From Branchiostoma lanceolatum (taxonomy: Eukaryota > Chordata > Leptocardii > Amphioxiformes > Branchiostomatidae): a DNA stretch of 64,000 nucleotides. The notes under the pieces were generated by a model. That model made no database searches, was not told the origin of the DNA, and worked only from the letters and a program-made list of their open reading frames with translations. Below, piece by piece: positions 33,643-47,100 of this stretch (position 1 is the first letter of the stretch; the number at the start of each line of letters is the position of its first letter). Where the stretch lies: positions 5,355,398 through 5,419,397 of the forward strand of contig NC_089738.1 of NCBI RefSeq assembly GCF_035083965.1. Direction: 5' to 3'. Both the position numbers and the translations under genes were made by a program.

Positions 33643-33786
33643 TATTCCCCAAGCAGAGGTTCTTGGAGAAGTTTGCGATCTTCTTATCATACGCCCCGTT
33701 TTCTGTCGGCACCCTCCACCAGACAGAAAACGGGGCATATTAAAAGAAGGTCACAATCTTCTCCACCAACCTCTGCTTGGAGAATA
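33643..33786. mobile_element. MITE, family C, 9-bp TSD
   Basis: 144-bp near-perfect hairpin, TATTCCCCAAGCAGAGGTTC against ACCTCTGCTTGGAGAATA. Flanks gtgtttgaa / gtgtttgag match at 8 of 9. The loop region has GTTTTCTGTC/GACAGAAAAC. Confidence 0.85.
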
Positions 33787-34371
33787 GTGTTTGAGGTAAC
33801 GTTACTGCAAGGTTTTCATTTTCCACGGAGGTTGAATTGAGATTTACTCAATCTCTTTGTATTTTACAATTGGATTAGACTTCTGAAAGTTTGTAGTAAA
33901 ATCTAAAACACCGTTCTGAATTATACAAAACGTTGCCATGTAACTTTGTTTATTACTAATATAATTATGTATATGTGGGTTTTACAACGTTAAAAGTCTC
34001 CAAATACCCGGTCGGGATTGCATCATGTCTGCTATATACATTTATATAGTAGTCTTTTGACTACAACTTGTAGCATTTGTTTGTGATACTCTTGAGTAAT
34101 GCATTGCACTTGAAATCTGAATATATAACGTTGTATCTATTCAACCTGTATGCTTTCATGAGAAGATATCGACAAACGCTTTATATAAAGATATTTTAAA
34201 CCTAAACCACAGTGCACTTTGTAACGATTCGCTTACATCAGTTCTTCATGATTATTATGTACATACCTATTGTTTGTCACTAAGAAGGCCTTTAAAAAAA
34301 TGCTGCCTTGTGCACCCTTGCCTTATTACTTTTTATCATGATATATTGCAAAGTTTATCTATAGGTTCATG

Positions 34372-34377
34372 TTTATT
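34372..34377 (-). terminator. Candidate poly(A) signal of the YWTD/EGF receptor gene
   Basis: AATAAA on the minus strand, about 130 bp after the stop codon at 34509. Confidence 0.6.
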
Positions 34378-34508
34378 TATAATTTATCCATTTGGGACAT
34401 GTTCAGATATATCTATTAATATGAAGAACACCGTACCAGGCATACAAATAGCCTACTGCATATATATAAGATAGGTTCGATATCCCACTCTATTTCCCCA
34501 AGAGATCT

Positions 34509-37500
34509 TTACATTTTGTGATTGTAATCCGGATCCGGAATGTTGACGACGTTAGGCTGACTGTAGACGTGTTTAGCGTCCTGGGCCTGTGATTGGTTCT
34601 TGCGTAAACCTTGGTATTCATGCTGGTTCTGATTGGTCCAGCCCAGAGCCTGGGACGGGTCGGTTTTCCTCATGGGGTGGGTGTAGTCGTGATCAGTGTC
34701 CTGGGACTGTGGGTGAATTTTACCCATGTTGCGCAGACCCTGATACTCATGATGCTGTTGATAGGCACCGCCCAGGGTTTGGTACGGGTCGGTTTTCCGC
34801 ATCGGGTAGGTGTAGTCGTGATCGTTATCGCTAGGTGGCGCAGGTGGCTTGCTTGTGGGAACACCGTTCAAGTCCAGGTAGTCGTTCTCGTCGCCAGGCT
34901 CGTAGCCCGGCTTGTGGATGTACTTCTGGATTGGATCGGTAGGCGTCGCCAGTTTCAAGGTTGAGGGGACTTCGTAGCCTATCGGGGCTCCTCTAGCTAG
35001 CTGGGTCATGTCCAGGTAGTTGTTTTCTGCGCGCTTTAGCGGTGGTGGAACCGGGGGAGGGAAGGCGGCCACTGAAATAAACCCCTCGTCCCTTATCACT
35101 GTAAGGAATGAAATTAGAATACATCTGAATCAATCAAGTGAAAACGGTAAGAAAACTCAAAGGAACAAAACCAAACGTATCAGAGTCATAAATGAAAAAA
35201 ATTCAATAATTGATTATGACCTGTAGAGATATGTTCTGCAGATAACGATTTTGGGCGAATTAGTTTGAAATGTTTGTTTTTTTAAATTCGCCAAAAATCG
35301 TCATTTCAAAATATACTCGTTGACATGCATAATTCTTGATGTATTACTATCATGTGCATTCCTGCAAAGTTGTATTGATAAACATCGAAGTACAAGCCAA
35401 GAGAGCCTTTTTTTCTAAAAAATGGGCGCGGCCTTGTAAATCTTGATGACGTAATCATGACGTCATACTAATTTGCCTAAATTATCACCTTGCTATAAGT
35501 CACTACCTGAAAAAAAAATCAAGGTTGAGGAAGGTTTATAAAGCTTAAGAAAGTTTTTTTTTCAAACATCCCAAAAATTCTCAGCCACCCTTCAACCGTA
35601 CCTTAAGTTACATAACGTTGATAAAGATCCCTGAGACGTAAACAAAGCCTGTCTGCGCATTGTTATGTAAATCTAGACAATGTCGAGACAATTGCAAAAA
35701 CTGTTTACAAGCCAGGGGCCTTCACCTTCGACACTGCACATGCGTAGTCGGAATTACGAATGGGCTTATAGCAATTTTGTTTCATATTGTATTATTTTAC
35801 TGGTTGTAAATCAATTAAAAACCTGTTGATCGACATATCTTACTTAGTGACACTGACGAAAGGCAGTGGTAGCTACCTGAAACGTCAAACCATTTCCAAA
35901 ATTATACCCATTTGCTCGAGTATATGTGTGTTTTTTTTCTCGTTAAGTTAGACAGTTTACCGTCATAGACTTCGTCATCATCCATTGCAGGATTGTTGAC
36001 GCCAAACTGGCGCTCTCGCTCGGCCGCACGCTGTTGTCGTTTCTTCTTAACGAACTGGAACACGGTAAAGACGGCAGCGATGGCGACGAACAACGCAAAC
36101 CCAGCAACTGATATCCCAACCTTAATGTCGAGAGACAGGCCACCCGGTTGGCCTGTATTCGGAGTGGTCGGTAGGCTGCTTGTGATTGGCCGGGTTGCAC
36201 CTGTGCAGGAATGGGTATCGTTTGCATCACGGTTGTTTAAAGGCACCACGAGCATCATATGAGGCTTGAAAACTGGAAGTATTCAAGTTGCTGTAATCAT
36301 TATGAAATTGCCATATAATGCCACTGTTTACCACATTTGCGTGCAGATTTCTTATCAAAAGTGCTCAAAAGCGCACAAAAAATAAGCTACATGGTGATCT
36401 TTTAGTTTCACGCGCCTAGTGTAAATAGACCGATACTAGAGCCCCGCCCACCTCAGTCAAAACGTAGAAATGCAAAATTAAAACAGAAAAATGCCAATAT
36501 TTGACGGACATGCAGTTCCTCTCTCATTGGTCGAACCGCTAATTGTGAAGGACAGTCAGGATCAGTCTATTTAGGGCTTGGATTTTCGATACGTTCTCAC
36601 CACACAACGACATCGTATCTTTGCTCCTTTAATGTCTATACGTAATGGTAAAGTGTCATTGAAACTTACTATGTATAGGAATGACTAGAAATTGGAGTTT
36701 TTTTATTCAAGTTTCAATCCTCACAAAATGCTATGGGTGCCTTTAAAAAAGGTCAAGATGGAACAAATGTCATCAAATACGATCATGACCACGACAAAGC
36801 AAAACAATCATAGCTGGGCAACGCACATTTGCTCATAGAGGGGCTAGCTACCTCAACACACTACCAGATAATATAATGCAACTCTCAACACTAAAAAGTT
36901 TTAAAATCTGCCGCAAAGTTTGAAAAGCATGCAAACTGTACATATAGTTCAATGACCTCTGACCTCTCATGTTAGACCTCTGACCTCTCAACTGAATTAG
37001 ACCTGGACCGGTAATAGACATGAGTAACGGATAATGATTTTGATTTGTTTTCTTATATGTATTCATGTATTAAAGATACGTTTCCGGTTATGTAAATTTT
37101 CGGTTACTTGTGTTACTTGTCATATGTTTATTTATATTTCACTTCCCATACCTAGAGGTATGGGTAGAGTGAAATATATTGTATTTGTCTGGTTCTTCTT
37201 CTTCTTCTTCTTCTTCTTCTCCTCCTCCTGACAAATCTTCAAATGGCTTCTTCTCCGCCAAATTTGGTGTGGAGGTTGAGATGGCAAATACCCCCAGGCC
37301 CTTTGTAAATCGTTTTGAAACAGGCCTTAAAATCATTTTTATGGAGGTTTTTTGGGGCATTTTTAGACAATTTTTATATTTTGGGCTCCTGTGCCCTGGT
37401 ATAACAAGCAAATGACCCGGAATTCGGCACAAGGGTGCCTTGAACATGTCCCTACAGGATTTCAATCACATTTCCGGTGTACATCACTTCAAAATGCTTC

Positions 37501-40500
37501 GTTTTGGGGACTTTTGGACCCATTTTCAGACCAAAAACGGGTCAAAAGTGCTGTCCCCGTTCTATGTTCTATCTAAGAATCCATGTTCTATCTAAGGTTC
37601 CGGGCGTTCCATTTGCTGCTGGCCAAAGAACATGTGTTCTTTTCAGGTAACCTGAGGTCATGTTGCAGGTAAACACGCAAGCCTTTGCACTAAGAAGCTC
37701 TTGGTGTCTCGCAGAACTTGAATAGATAATTTTTTTGCACGGGTGATTTTGAAACAGTCAATTTATGCATTGAGAGGGACTCCGAGGGAGATTGGCAAAG
37801 TATGATGCTCTCGCAAATTTAATTATGGCGGCTTCAACCACTAATAAATCACGACTTGACGACGAGAAAAATGCAATCCGTCTCTGAATTGGTTGTGTCG
37901 CACTTATATACAACTTATAATCAAACCTATACCAACGATGATGATATACCACTAGGCCGAGGTAGGCCGATCTGATCGATTGCGAGCAGGTTTGCATGCA
38001 GTTTCACTTTCTGCACCAACAACCTTTGACCCAGGAAGTAATACTTCACAAGCGCCTCTCAAAGCGCGATTGTCTACACATGATGTGAATGAATATCAGC
38101 AAACTTTTGAATTGTTGAAATAATTTTACTGTAAAAAAGACAGGCATTGTTGGCTTTTTATGCGGTAGTTATCTAGCACGTTTTTAATAGGTCATTTTGC
38201 GTTGTAGGGGTCCAACACAACTTGAATTGTTAATACTTTTTGAATAGCAAGGTTAAGAATAGACTAGAAATTTCATACGCTATTTATCTCATAATTGTTT
38301 ACATATGAAATTGTTTTATATAAGATAAACCAATGTCGGGTCGGCCTTTGTATGTGCCACGAAGCCCTTCCCCCTCCTAATAGTAATAACGTTGGGTAAC
38401 ATAAATTCGCCATTTTTCCGATAATGGTTGACTAAAATCAATACAGCAGAACAACAAACCATCCTTTTTTTTTATTATTCTGTCAGTATCATGTACTATC
38501 TTAAAGTTTGCACTAATCATATATATGGTAGATTTTGTCTCTAGTCGTGCTGACACCAGAATATTTCAACTTGAAACTACCGTCCGCCGCACGCACAATG
38601 ACGGTGTTGTCGGACAGGTGTGAACATTAATTCGGGAGAGAAGATTCGTCTTGAATATCTTACCGCTAATTACATTTTATACAGCAGCTATTCGTTCCAT
38701 CCGTGGCTTGAGGAGAGTGCTATGGATATAGATGTGTCTAAGTAAAAAAAATACACGAAAAAACGGCCGTACCGCACGCATCAGGCCTACGGGAACAACC
38801 CGTGTGTTGAGTCGGTAGAACGTCAAAGTCGACATCCACCGTCATGGCAACGTGTACATTATTCATGGCAAGTTAGCCGGATGCCGTAGCATTGATAATA
38901 CTACTATGTCCATGTATTCCTTGTTGTGTTAGAAGCAAACTTTGAGGAAAATATCGTCCTCAGTCCACAATCACACGCAACATTAAGACAAAAAAGTGTT
39001 CCTCACAAACCTTTGTCGTCTGCTTGACAACAGGATTCTGGGTAATGATATGGCGGCGGGATAATACACGTGCCGTAGGTTGTAGCAACAAAGAGGGGTT
39101 TTGATGATTGATCACACTTAGAGTCCAATTGCAGGTCAGCAATTTTAAGAAAATAAGTTGTCTTGTAAATGATTGTGTTTAGCAGGAAGCGGATGTGACA
39201 TTTGTCTTATAAACCAGCCGACAACGATGCAGTGTGATTCTCCCACGATGCCCTCGAGCTCAGACTGTTCTAATAAGGGACGGAGAGTTTTTGTCCTCGC
39301 CGCCTTCTAATGCATGGTTGTCGAAGCTTTTCAGCCAGTGTTCTGAATACGTTAGTCTGTCAAGTTTGCATTTCTAGCGGTATTACTGATGTTGCATCTA
39401 GCACATATCCCTAAATACCCCGTTTTCGAAAAATCGTGAATTTAAGTACCCCGCGAATTTATGTTACCCAACGTTATAGTTTTGTATATTTGCATAGTGC
39501 ATGTTTGCGCATTTTTCCAGGGTGATGTATAGTATTGTACTTTCATATATAGTGTATAGTATTGTTGTGTATCTTTGCATATGTTCAAGCATGTTAATGA
39601 ATGTAGATGAAGAATAAATAGATCTTGGGACAAGTCTTCTTGTGTTTAGATGGAATTTTTGGATGGTCCATTTCGTCAAAAGATCAATTATTGCATGGGG
39701 GGGGGGGCGAAGTGAAATATGCTGAATTTGCTCTTAAAGCAAATGACGGCCAGTCTAGTTTCTTTGTTACTTTGTTATACTGATGAGTTTACTCTTTTGT
39801 AGTCCGGCCCTTATTGAAAATCAATTTTTCAAAATTAAATGAGCCACGCAGCTGTCTGAAAAATTCAAAAACTAGAGTTAAGTATTTGTGCTACATATAC
39901 TTCAGGTTTGCTATGATAGTTAAGCGATTTCGTGGTCTTTTTATAAATATGAATTGCTATTGAAGCTTATTTTTATAGGAGTGGAATGTGTGATAGTTGT
40001 GCGCCGATTTGTTAAAAAATAGAGTGATCGCTAGCGGCCCCAAAAAACACCACTCCCAATAAAATGGTATGGCGACCCTGTGACGTCACAACTCAAGATG
40101 GCGGCCACCACGCATGCCAACGGATCCAACAAAAGGTTTTGCTACGCAAACCTGTAAAAAGATCAGCGTCACTAACCTGACAGTCGGCAGGACAGCCCAT
40201 CCCGTTGAAGCGTGGCGCCGTTCTGGCAAGCGCACGTCCTCCCACCGGGGCGAGCCAGGCACAACTGTTGACACCCGCCATTCTCTGTCGTGCAGGCTGA
40301 CAAGAGAGTTGATTTGATTACTTGCTTTGTTTGGTTTAATTGTTTTATTCCCCAACATATCAAATGAAATCTTTACAAAAACCTGACTGTACTCTATATA
40401 TGAAGCTCTCGTCTGTTTTTTCACACTGACGATGCATTTCCACACATATACGGAAGTGTATATATTAAACAGGTTTAATTTTCGTGTTTGAGTTTTAATT

Positions 40501-40862
40501 TGTCATTCTTACCGTTCGTTCCGCTTCGCACGGACGGAACTCTCTGCAAGTGTATCCCTTTCGGATTTCCATATCCTTCGGAGACTGTTTCATCCACCGG
40601 AAGTCCGGTCTTTTGTATCCTTGATTTATAACACACATGAAAACATTCTGAGTACTCAAAGAGGATATTATTCATGCCTTCTATCAATTGGGATTATAGC
40701 AAGCTCATGAATATCTGTATTTGAATATGTGATGATTCTGTAAACTTGATTCTGTGTGTGTGTGTGTGTGCGTGTGTGTGTGCGTGTGAGTTTGCGTGTG
40801 CTTCAGTGTGTGTGCATGTGTGCGTGCGTGTGCTTGTGTGTGTGCGCGGTTTTGTATGTGTA

Positions 40863-40948
<86 letters not shown>

Positions 40949-41076
40949 TGTGTGCGCGCGGTTTTGTTTTTTTATGTGTATGTGTTTGTGTGTGTGTGTA
41001 GGGGGGGTGTTTTTATATGTGTATGTGTTTGTGTGTGTATGTGTGTGTGTGTGTGTGTGTATGTATGTGTGTGTGT

Positions 41077-41146
<70 letters not shown>

Positions 41147-44100
41147 ATGTGTGCGACTTCACAGCTATGTAAGTAAGAACGAAGGTACTAACCTGAAGAT
41201 ACTTGGGACGTTCCAAGCTGACCAGTACACGTAAGCCCCGTCCATAGCGATGTCTGAGAAGGAGGTGTCTTCAGTTCGTTGTCTGAAGATTCTTCGGTCA
41301 CCACTTGACAGATCTAACGTCTCGATCTTATAATTACCTCCGTCACACCAATAAATGCGTCGCTCTAGATAAGGGAAACAATGCTTTGTTTATTAACAAT
41401 TAGCTTGACTTTCATCACTCCGTCTAGGTGTAAACATGGGCACCTGACTTCGGTTGAGGAGGTAAAAGGCGATACAAGGAGAGGGATGGGCTCCGCCTTC
41501 CAATACCGTGCCCTAGACACAGTAGATAACAGCTCACCATCCCCACGGCCTAAAAAATGCTGCGGGGCGACGTTTACATCTATCTTTATGAGTGTTACTG
41601 GGAAAGGGTTTGGTTAACGGCGACTTGAAGCGGCCTAATATGTATTAATTTATCTTTTATTCATTGCACTTCTTCAAAACTGGAAGGCATGGCGGAACAG
41701 GTGTACCCTCGCAGAGGTCACCATTTCAAGGCCGCCATGTTTAGAAACCTGTGCTGTTTTTGATACTTTACATACTAGATATAATTATCTCATAATAAAA
41801 TTTACTCTGCAGTTGAGTAGATTGTATAAACACAATGTATTGTATATACCAGTGAAATCTATGGCCAGTCCGGTAGGATATTGTAGGTGCGCGTCGACCA
41901 GAGTTGTCCTGTCAGTCCCGTCCATGCCGGCCCGCTCTATCTTCGGTTCGGAGCCCCAGTCAGCCCAGTACACATACCTTTTCGTGTGAAAACATGAACG
42001 TGACAGTTAGCGCCAATAAGATATAGTCATCGTTGTCAACTTTGTATTATCTATCGGGTCAGTCGATGATCAAAGTTTAAAGCTTTGCACAGTTGAAACT
42101 GTTATTTTTTATCCAGATAGCATTGTGCCCAAGCTTGGTAGGCATAGCTTTAAAATTAGCAGTGAAATTGGCAATGCATATCAAGGTACTGATTTTTTAA
42201 CACAACCAAAGGTTCAAAGCTTTGCACATTTAATCACTGTTTTTATTTACCCAAATCACTGCATTGTGTTCATGTCGGGTATGCATAAGTGAATTTTAGG
42301 ACTAAAAATGCCATTGCGCATGAAAGTACTATTTTTTTAACGCAACCAAAGGTCGGTATCTGCCATCATTTCGACAACTTCGCTACCTTCATAAGGGGGT
42401 AATGCTTCTTCTAGCCGCTTGGCGACGTTGCGACAAGAAGAATGCTTTCCCCAACGCGACTAAGTGTAGTTCGCAATGAATACTGTAAATGTAGACATGT
42501 TGGCGGTGATTTTTAGTACACGGTTTTCGCGGAGACAATTGTGTCGCGTGTGTTGAAAATTCCTTCTCTTTATTTCACATATTTGAATTTAATAAGATTA
42601 GATTAGATAAGAAATGATGACTACGTACCCATCCTGTGGGTCCAGCACGAGGCCATGTGGATGGTCGAGCTGCTCTGAAATGAGATCTTTAGCATACATC
42701 CCATCAAGCTTTGCGACTGAGATGACGTTACGTCCTAAGTCGGTCCAATAGATGTTCCTTCCGACCAAATCAAGAGCCAAGCCCCATGGAGCTGAAAGAA
42801 AGAATATTTTGGAATTATAACACATATGTCATTATAAGTAATGATATATTTTGACTTACAGTGTCCCGAAGTGACATTCTGATTCTGATATCAATCATAT
42901 ACTAGGAAACAAATAGGTTTGAATTCGAGGCTAGGGTGAGTCAATAATCAATTTAATTTTCATTTATAGCAGGCTCATTATTTCAACAAATGAGTTGAGA
43001 TTTGGCACAAAGGGAAAGGCATATATTGTCTTGAGACTGAGATATTACAATTCATTGTTCATACATTTTCACGAGTGACTGAGTTGATTTCAATAAGACC
43101 ACACCATTTCACCATGAAGTACGACAGGAAATCAGTTCCTCTAGATCTGACCCAGTACAATTAACGCAGGAAGCTGAAACTATACCTGCATAGTTATACA
43201 TGTCTCTATAGATAACGTCCCAATTGTCATTTCCGGAATTCCCACAGTTCAAATTGTAAAGCTCTTTGCTTCTGACTTTTGCAAAATTTAAACTCATCTA
43301 ATGAAAAAATAACTTGCCTGATATAAAACAAATTGCAGTACTTTTGACTCGCCCTCGTACAATAAAAGTATGCTCATTGGTACAAACAGAAGACTGGCAA
43401 GCTGCAACATTCCAAACTTGGCTGTCAACGGCGTCAACCTAAAAGCATGCGACAAATACACGTACCTTGGTGTTGTTATCGATCGTCAGCTCAAGTGGAA
43501 AGACCAGGTAAAGGATGTACTAGGAAAACTGAGGCGGTCATTACTCATGATGAAACAGGTAAACCCTTTCATCTCAACCTCAGCACTCTGTACCCTGTAT
43601 AATGCCATCTTCCTACCTCACTGACACATCACATACGCTCGCACAGCATGGGAAGCTTCCCCCGACCAGGATCTACAGAAAATTCAAAGTATGCAGAATC
43701 GGGCTGGAAAACTGATACTAAAGGCCCCACACAGGACACCATCAACCGAAGTGCTCCCTCGGCTGAGCTGGAAAGACATTAAAACAACACTCCAGTACTA
43801 CAATGCCGTACAAACCTACAAAGCCCTAAACAACAAACTGCCACCCTACATGCGCCAGATGTTTGTGTACTGCAGAGACCAGAGTACACGTACAACCAGA
43901 CAAAGCACAAGCAGTCAGCTGGTTGTCCCCAAACCCAAGCGAGAGATCTTCAGAAGATCGGTAGCCTACCGCGGACCAAATGTCTGGAACAGCCTACCGC
44001 CAGACACACGTACGGCTCCGAATCTGACTTCCTTTAACTTAAGAGACTCTTGAAGTAACGGAAATGAACTTATCGAACGGACACGGACCATGAAGCAGCT

Positions 44101-47100
44101 TTCGTCCTACTTAATGTTGTATGTTGTAGAAATTGTATTTTGTTGTGCCATAAATATGTAATGATATATGTTGATACGTTGATATTAGGACTCAGATGAC
44201 TGTATCTCTGTTATATTGTATCTGACCCTTACCTCTTCCCTCATGACCTCAATGAAAAGCGGCCTGCGTGCCGATTTGAGCTTATCATGAATAAACAAAG
44301 GTTCAAACTACTGACTGTAAATTTGTCATTAGCAATGTATCCACAATGGCTTGGTAAGTAAGTCAAAATTTATGATCAATCATTAGTATTAAAGCATAAC
44401 GAGAAGAAAGCTTTACTACGTCAAACATGTGTCACAACTTACATATGATATTAATGGTTACAACGTCTTCTACTCCCCCGGATCCGTCTCTATGTGCCCG
44501 CGATATCCTCTTGTGTAGAGCGTCAGTCCAGTAGACGTAATCGGTACCAGGGTCGTAGTCAAGGGCACCCGGATGTACCAGGTGTCCCAGAGGGAGGTTG
44601 ACCTTTGCCCCGGAAGTGATGTTGACTTGAAAGATGGCGTCTAGCTGGCTGTCAGCAACCAAGAGGAAATCTGACATTGGTGTGGGCACATCTGAAGAAA
44701 AAAAGACAAATACAAGGAAAAAACTAGAGTTAAGTATTTGTGCTACATATACTTCAGGTTTGCTATGCTACTTTAGCGATTACAGGGTCTTTTTATAAAT
44801 ATGAATTGGTATTGAATTTTTCTTTTTATTTCAGTTGAATGTGTGATAGTTGTGTGCCGTTTTGTTAAAAAGAGAGAGAAGGCTAGCAACTCCAAAACAA
44901 AACACCCCTCCAATAAAATGGTATGGCGACCCTTTCACGTCACAAATTCAAAATGGCGGCCACCACATATGCCAACGGATCCAACAAAGGTTTTGCTACG
45001 CAAACCTGTAATGACTAGTGGCCAATTCAACAGTTACTGTATTTTTCATACAAGCCAACGTTTCTATCGCGTTACAAAAGATTCTAGTCTATGCATGAGT
45101 GTCTGTTGCACCGGCAAACATCCGCGCGCGCATCAATTTTTGTCGTTAAAAAAAAGTTTTAAAACATACGAAATTGAGCAAAGCAGCTGCAAAATGAGAA
45201 AAATAACATTACATGCTGTAAATTGCCAAAAATATTTCGGAAAACATATATTACTGTCGTAGAATGTCAAAATCAATTCGAAACGACGAAAGTCAAAGAA
45301 GATGTTTTGAAATAACGAAAATGAAGAACCTATATTTTTCGGTATATCATACTTCTTGTGTTCAGTTTGTTTATCCCTCCTGTCCGCATAGATTACATAA
45401 TGAAAGCAATTTTTTTTGCCAATCTTTTTTTTTTCATTCGCACGCTCGCATCAGTTTTGGGGTTCCCAGATAACGTAATCCATATAATCAAATTAATATG
45501 GCTTAATGTGAAAAACAATAAGACCTTGGGAAATGTTAATCTCCAAGCAGATCTAACGGCCGGTTGCAAAGACCGTATCCAACTGGCAAAATGAGTTTTT
45601 ATTGCAAGGATTTTGCCAGTTGGATACGGTCTTTGCAACCGTTAAATCTGCTTGGAGATTAGGGAAAAGTGAAGGACACTGTACCTCTGAGATGACAGGT
45701 GGTCCCGTCCTGCTGCAGTTCCCAGTCATCATCACACGCACACGTCCTACCCCCTGGCCGGGCCAGACACAGGTGATGACAGTCGCCGTTAGATGACGTG
45801 CACGCTGAGCAACGGTAAAACATATGATGTAATGTTAACACATTTAACGCTTTCGTCATTGTTTTTCTGCAGTTTACTTTAAACAGCTTCGGGTGAATGG
45901 GGACACCCGTGGCGCTAGCCTCCTTCGCAGACTTCCTATAACGGCGGGGTATATATTTGGGGGTGGGGGTGGTGGGTATTGGGGGGGGGGGGGGGCAAGG
46001 TTCTCTAATGCCGGCAAGGGAGTTGTGTAGCCATGGGAGTTGTGTAGCCGGCTTCACATGTAACTCCCTTGGCTACACAACTCCCTTGCCGGCATTAGAG
46101 AACCTTGCCCCCCCCCCCCCCCCAATATATACGCCGCCGATATAGGAAGTCTGCGAAGGAGGCTAAGTGGCGCAAGCGGCAACGCAACCCCGCTGTTTCG
46201 CCCTCTGGATCAAATTCCGTGGATCCTAGGGCCCGAGTTCGATCCTAGGGGTCGACTCCAGCTTGGACATGTTGTAAGAGATTGCATTCGTCATTTCCGA
46301 TTGTGACGTAAAGCCCGCGGCCACGTGTTTGACTGAGCTTCAGGCATTAGCCTCAAGTGTCAAACCTCTACACGTAGAAGAAACCAACACACTTACTAGT
46401 ATCGAGAAGAGTAGGGGTGACCCGGTGTGCTTGGTAAAAAAAGCGAGCTGTGGTGAAGCCTCATTGCACTACCAAAAGCTGCTTGAAAAAGCATTATGCT
46501 TCACCTCAATTGAGGATGCATGACTGCTTTACCTTTACCTTAACGATATACGTCGTGGTCGTGTTCTGTTTTGTCAGTTTCGCAAACGATATTTGAAATT
46601 GACCTTATATCGCTACTATATTATATACCTGTAATAATGATTAGACTACAAAGCTGTCTTAGCACACATAGCAATGAGTAGGGGGAATAACATGGTCATA
46701 ACATTGTAAAACAAAGAAACAATTGTAAGAAGAAGGCGTCTAATGTTCGGTTTGCAACCTTTCAGTGTCGTTAAGATATATCTATAATCGCAATTACCAT
46801 TGGAAATAGCTGGTGCCACAGCACTTGCGTTGTGAAAGTGCAAGTCCATCATCTGCCGGAAGCCACTGCCGATAGGATGTAACGTTATCTGTCCTGACGG
46901 CGCCTTGGGAGTCCTACAAGAAACAAGATTTAGAACCTCGTGATTATGCTTGTCTAACCTTTGAGAGTATTGGTAGAAAGTAACATTGCTATGGGTGTAT
47001 TATGTATGTGCGTGCTATAGCACAGTACATTAAAAGTAAATGTCTTTTTGATTATTCTATAACGTTATTTCTTACATTGTGCGTGAGCTGTGTGTGCGTG

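Noticed and set aside
35902-36258. Using the Met at 36258 as the start of a separate small membrane protein
   Set aside because: A good acceptor (CTGCACAG at 36201) and phase-1 continuity with the second EGF exon make this the TM exon of the large receptor.
40746-41234. Long Cys/Val open frames on both strands in the TG tract
   Set aside because: Pure products of dinucleotide repeats (also at 47002-47461, 47996-48232 and 51192-51606); no splice context or domain.
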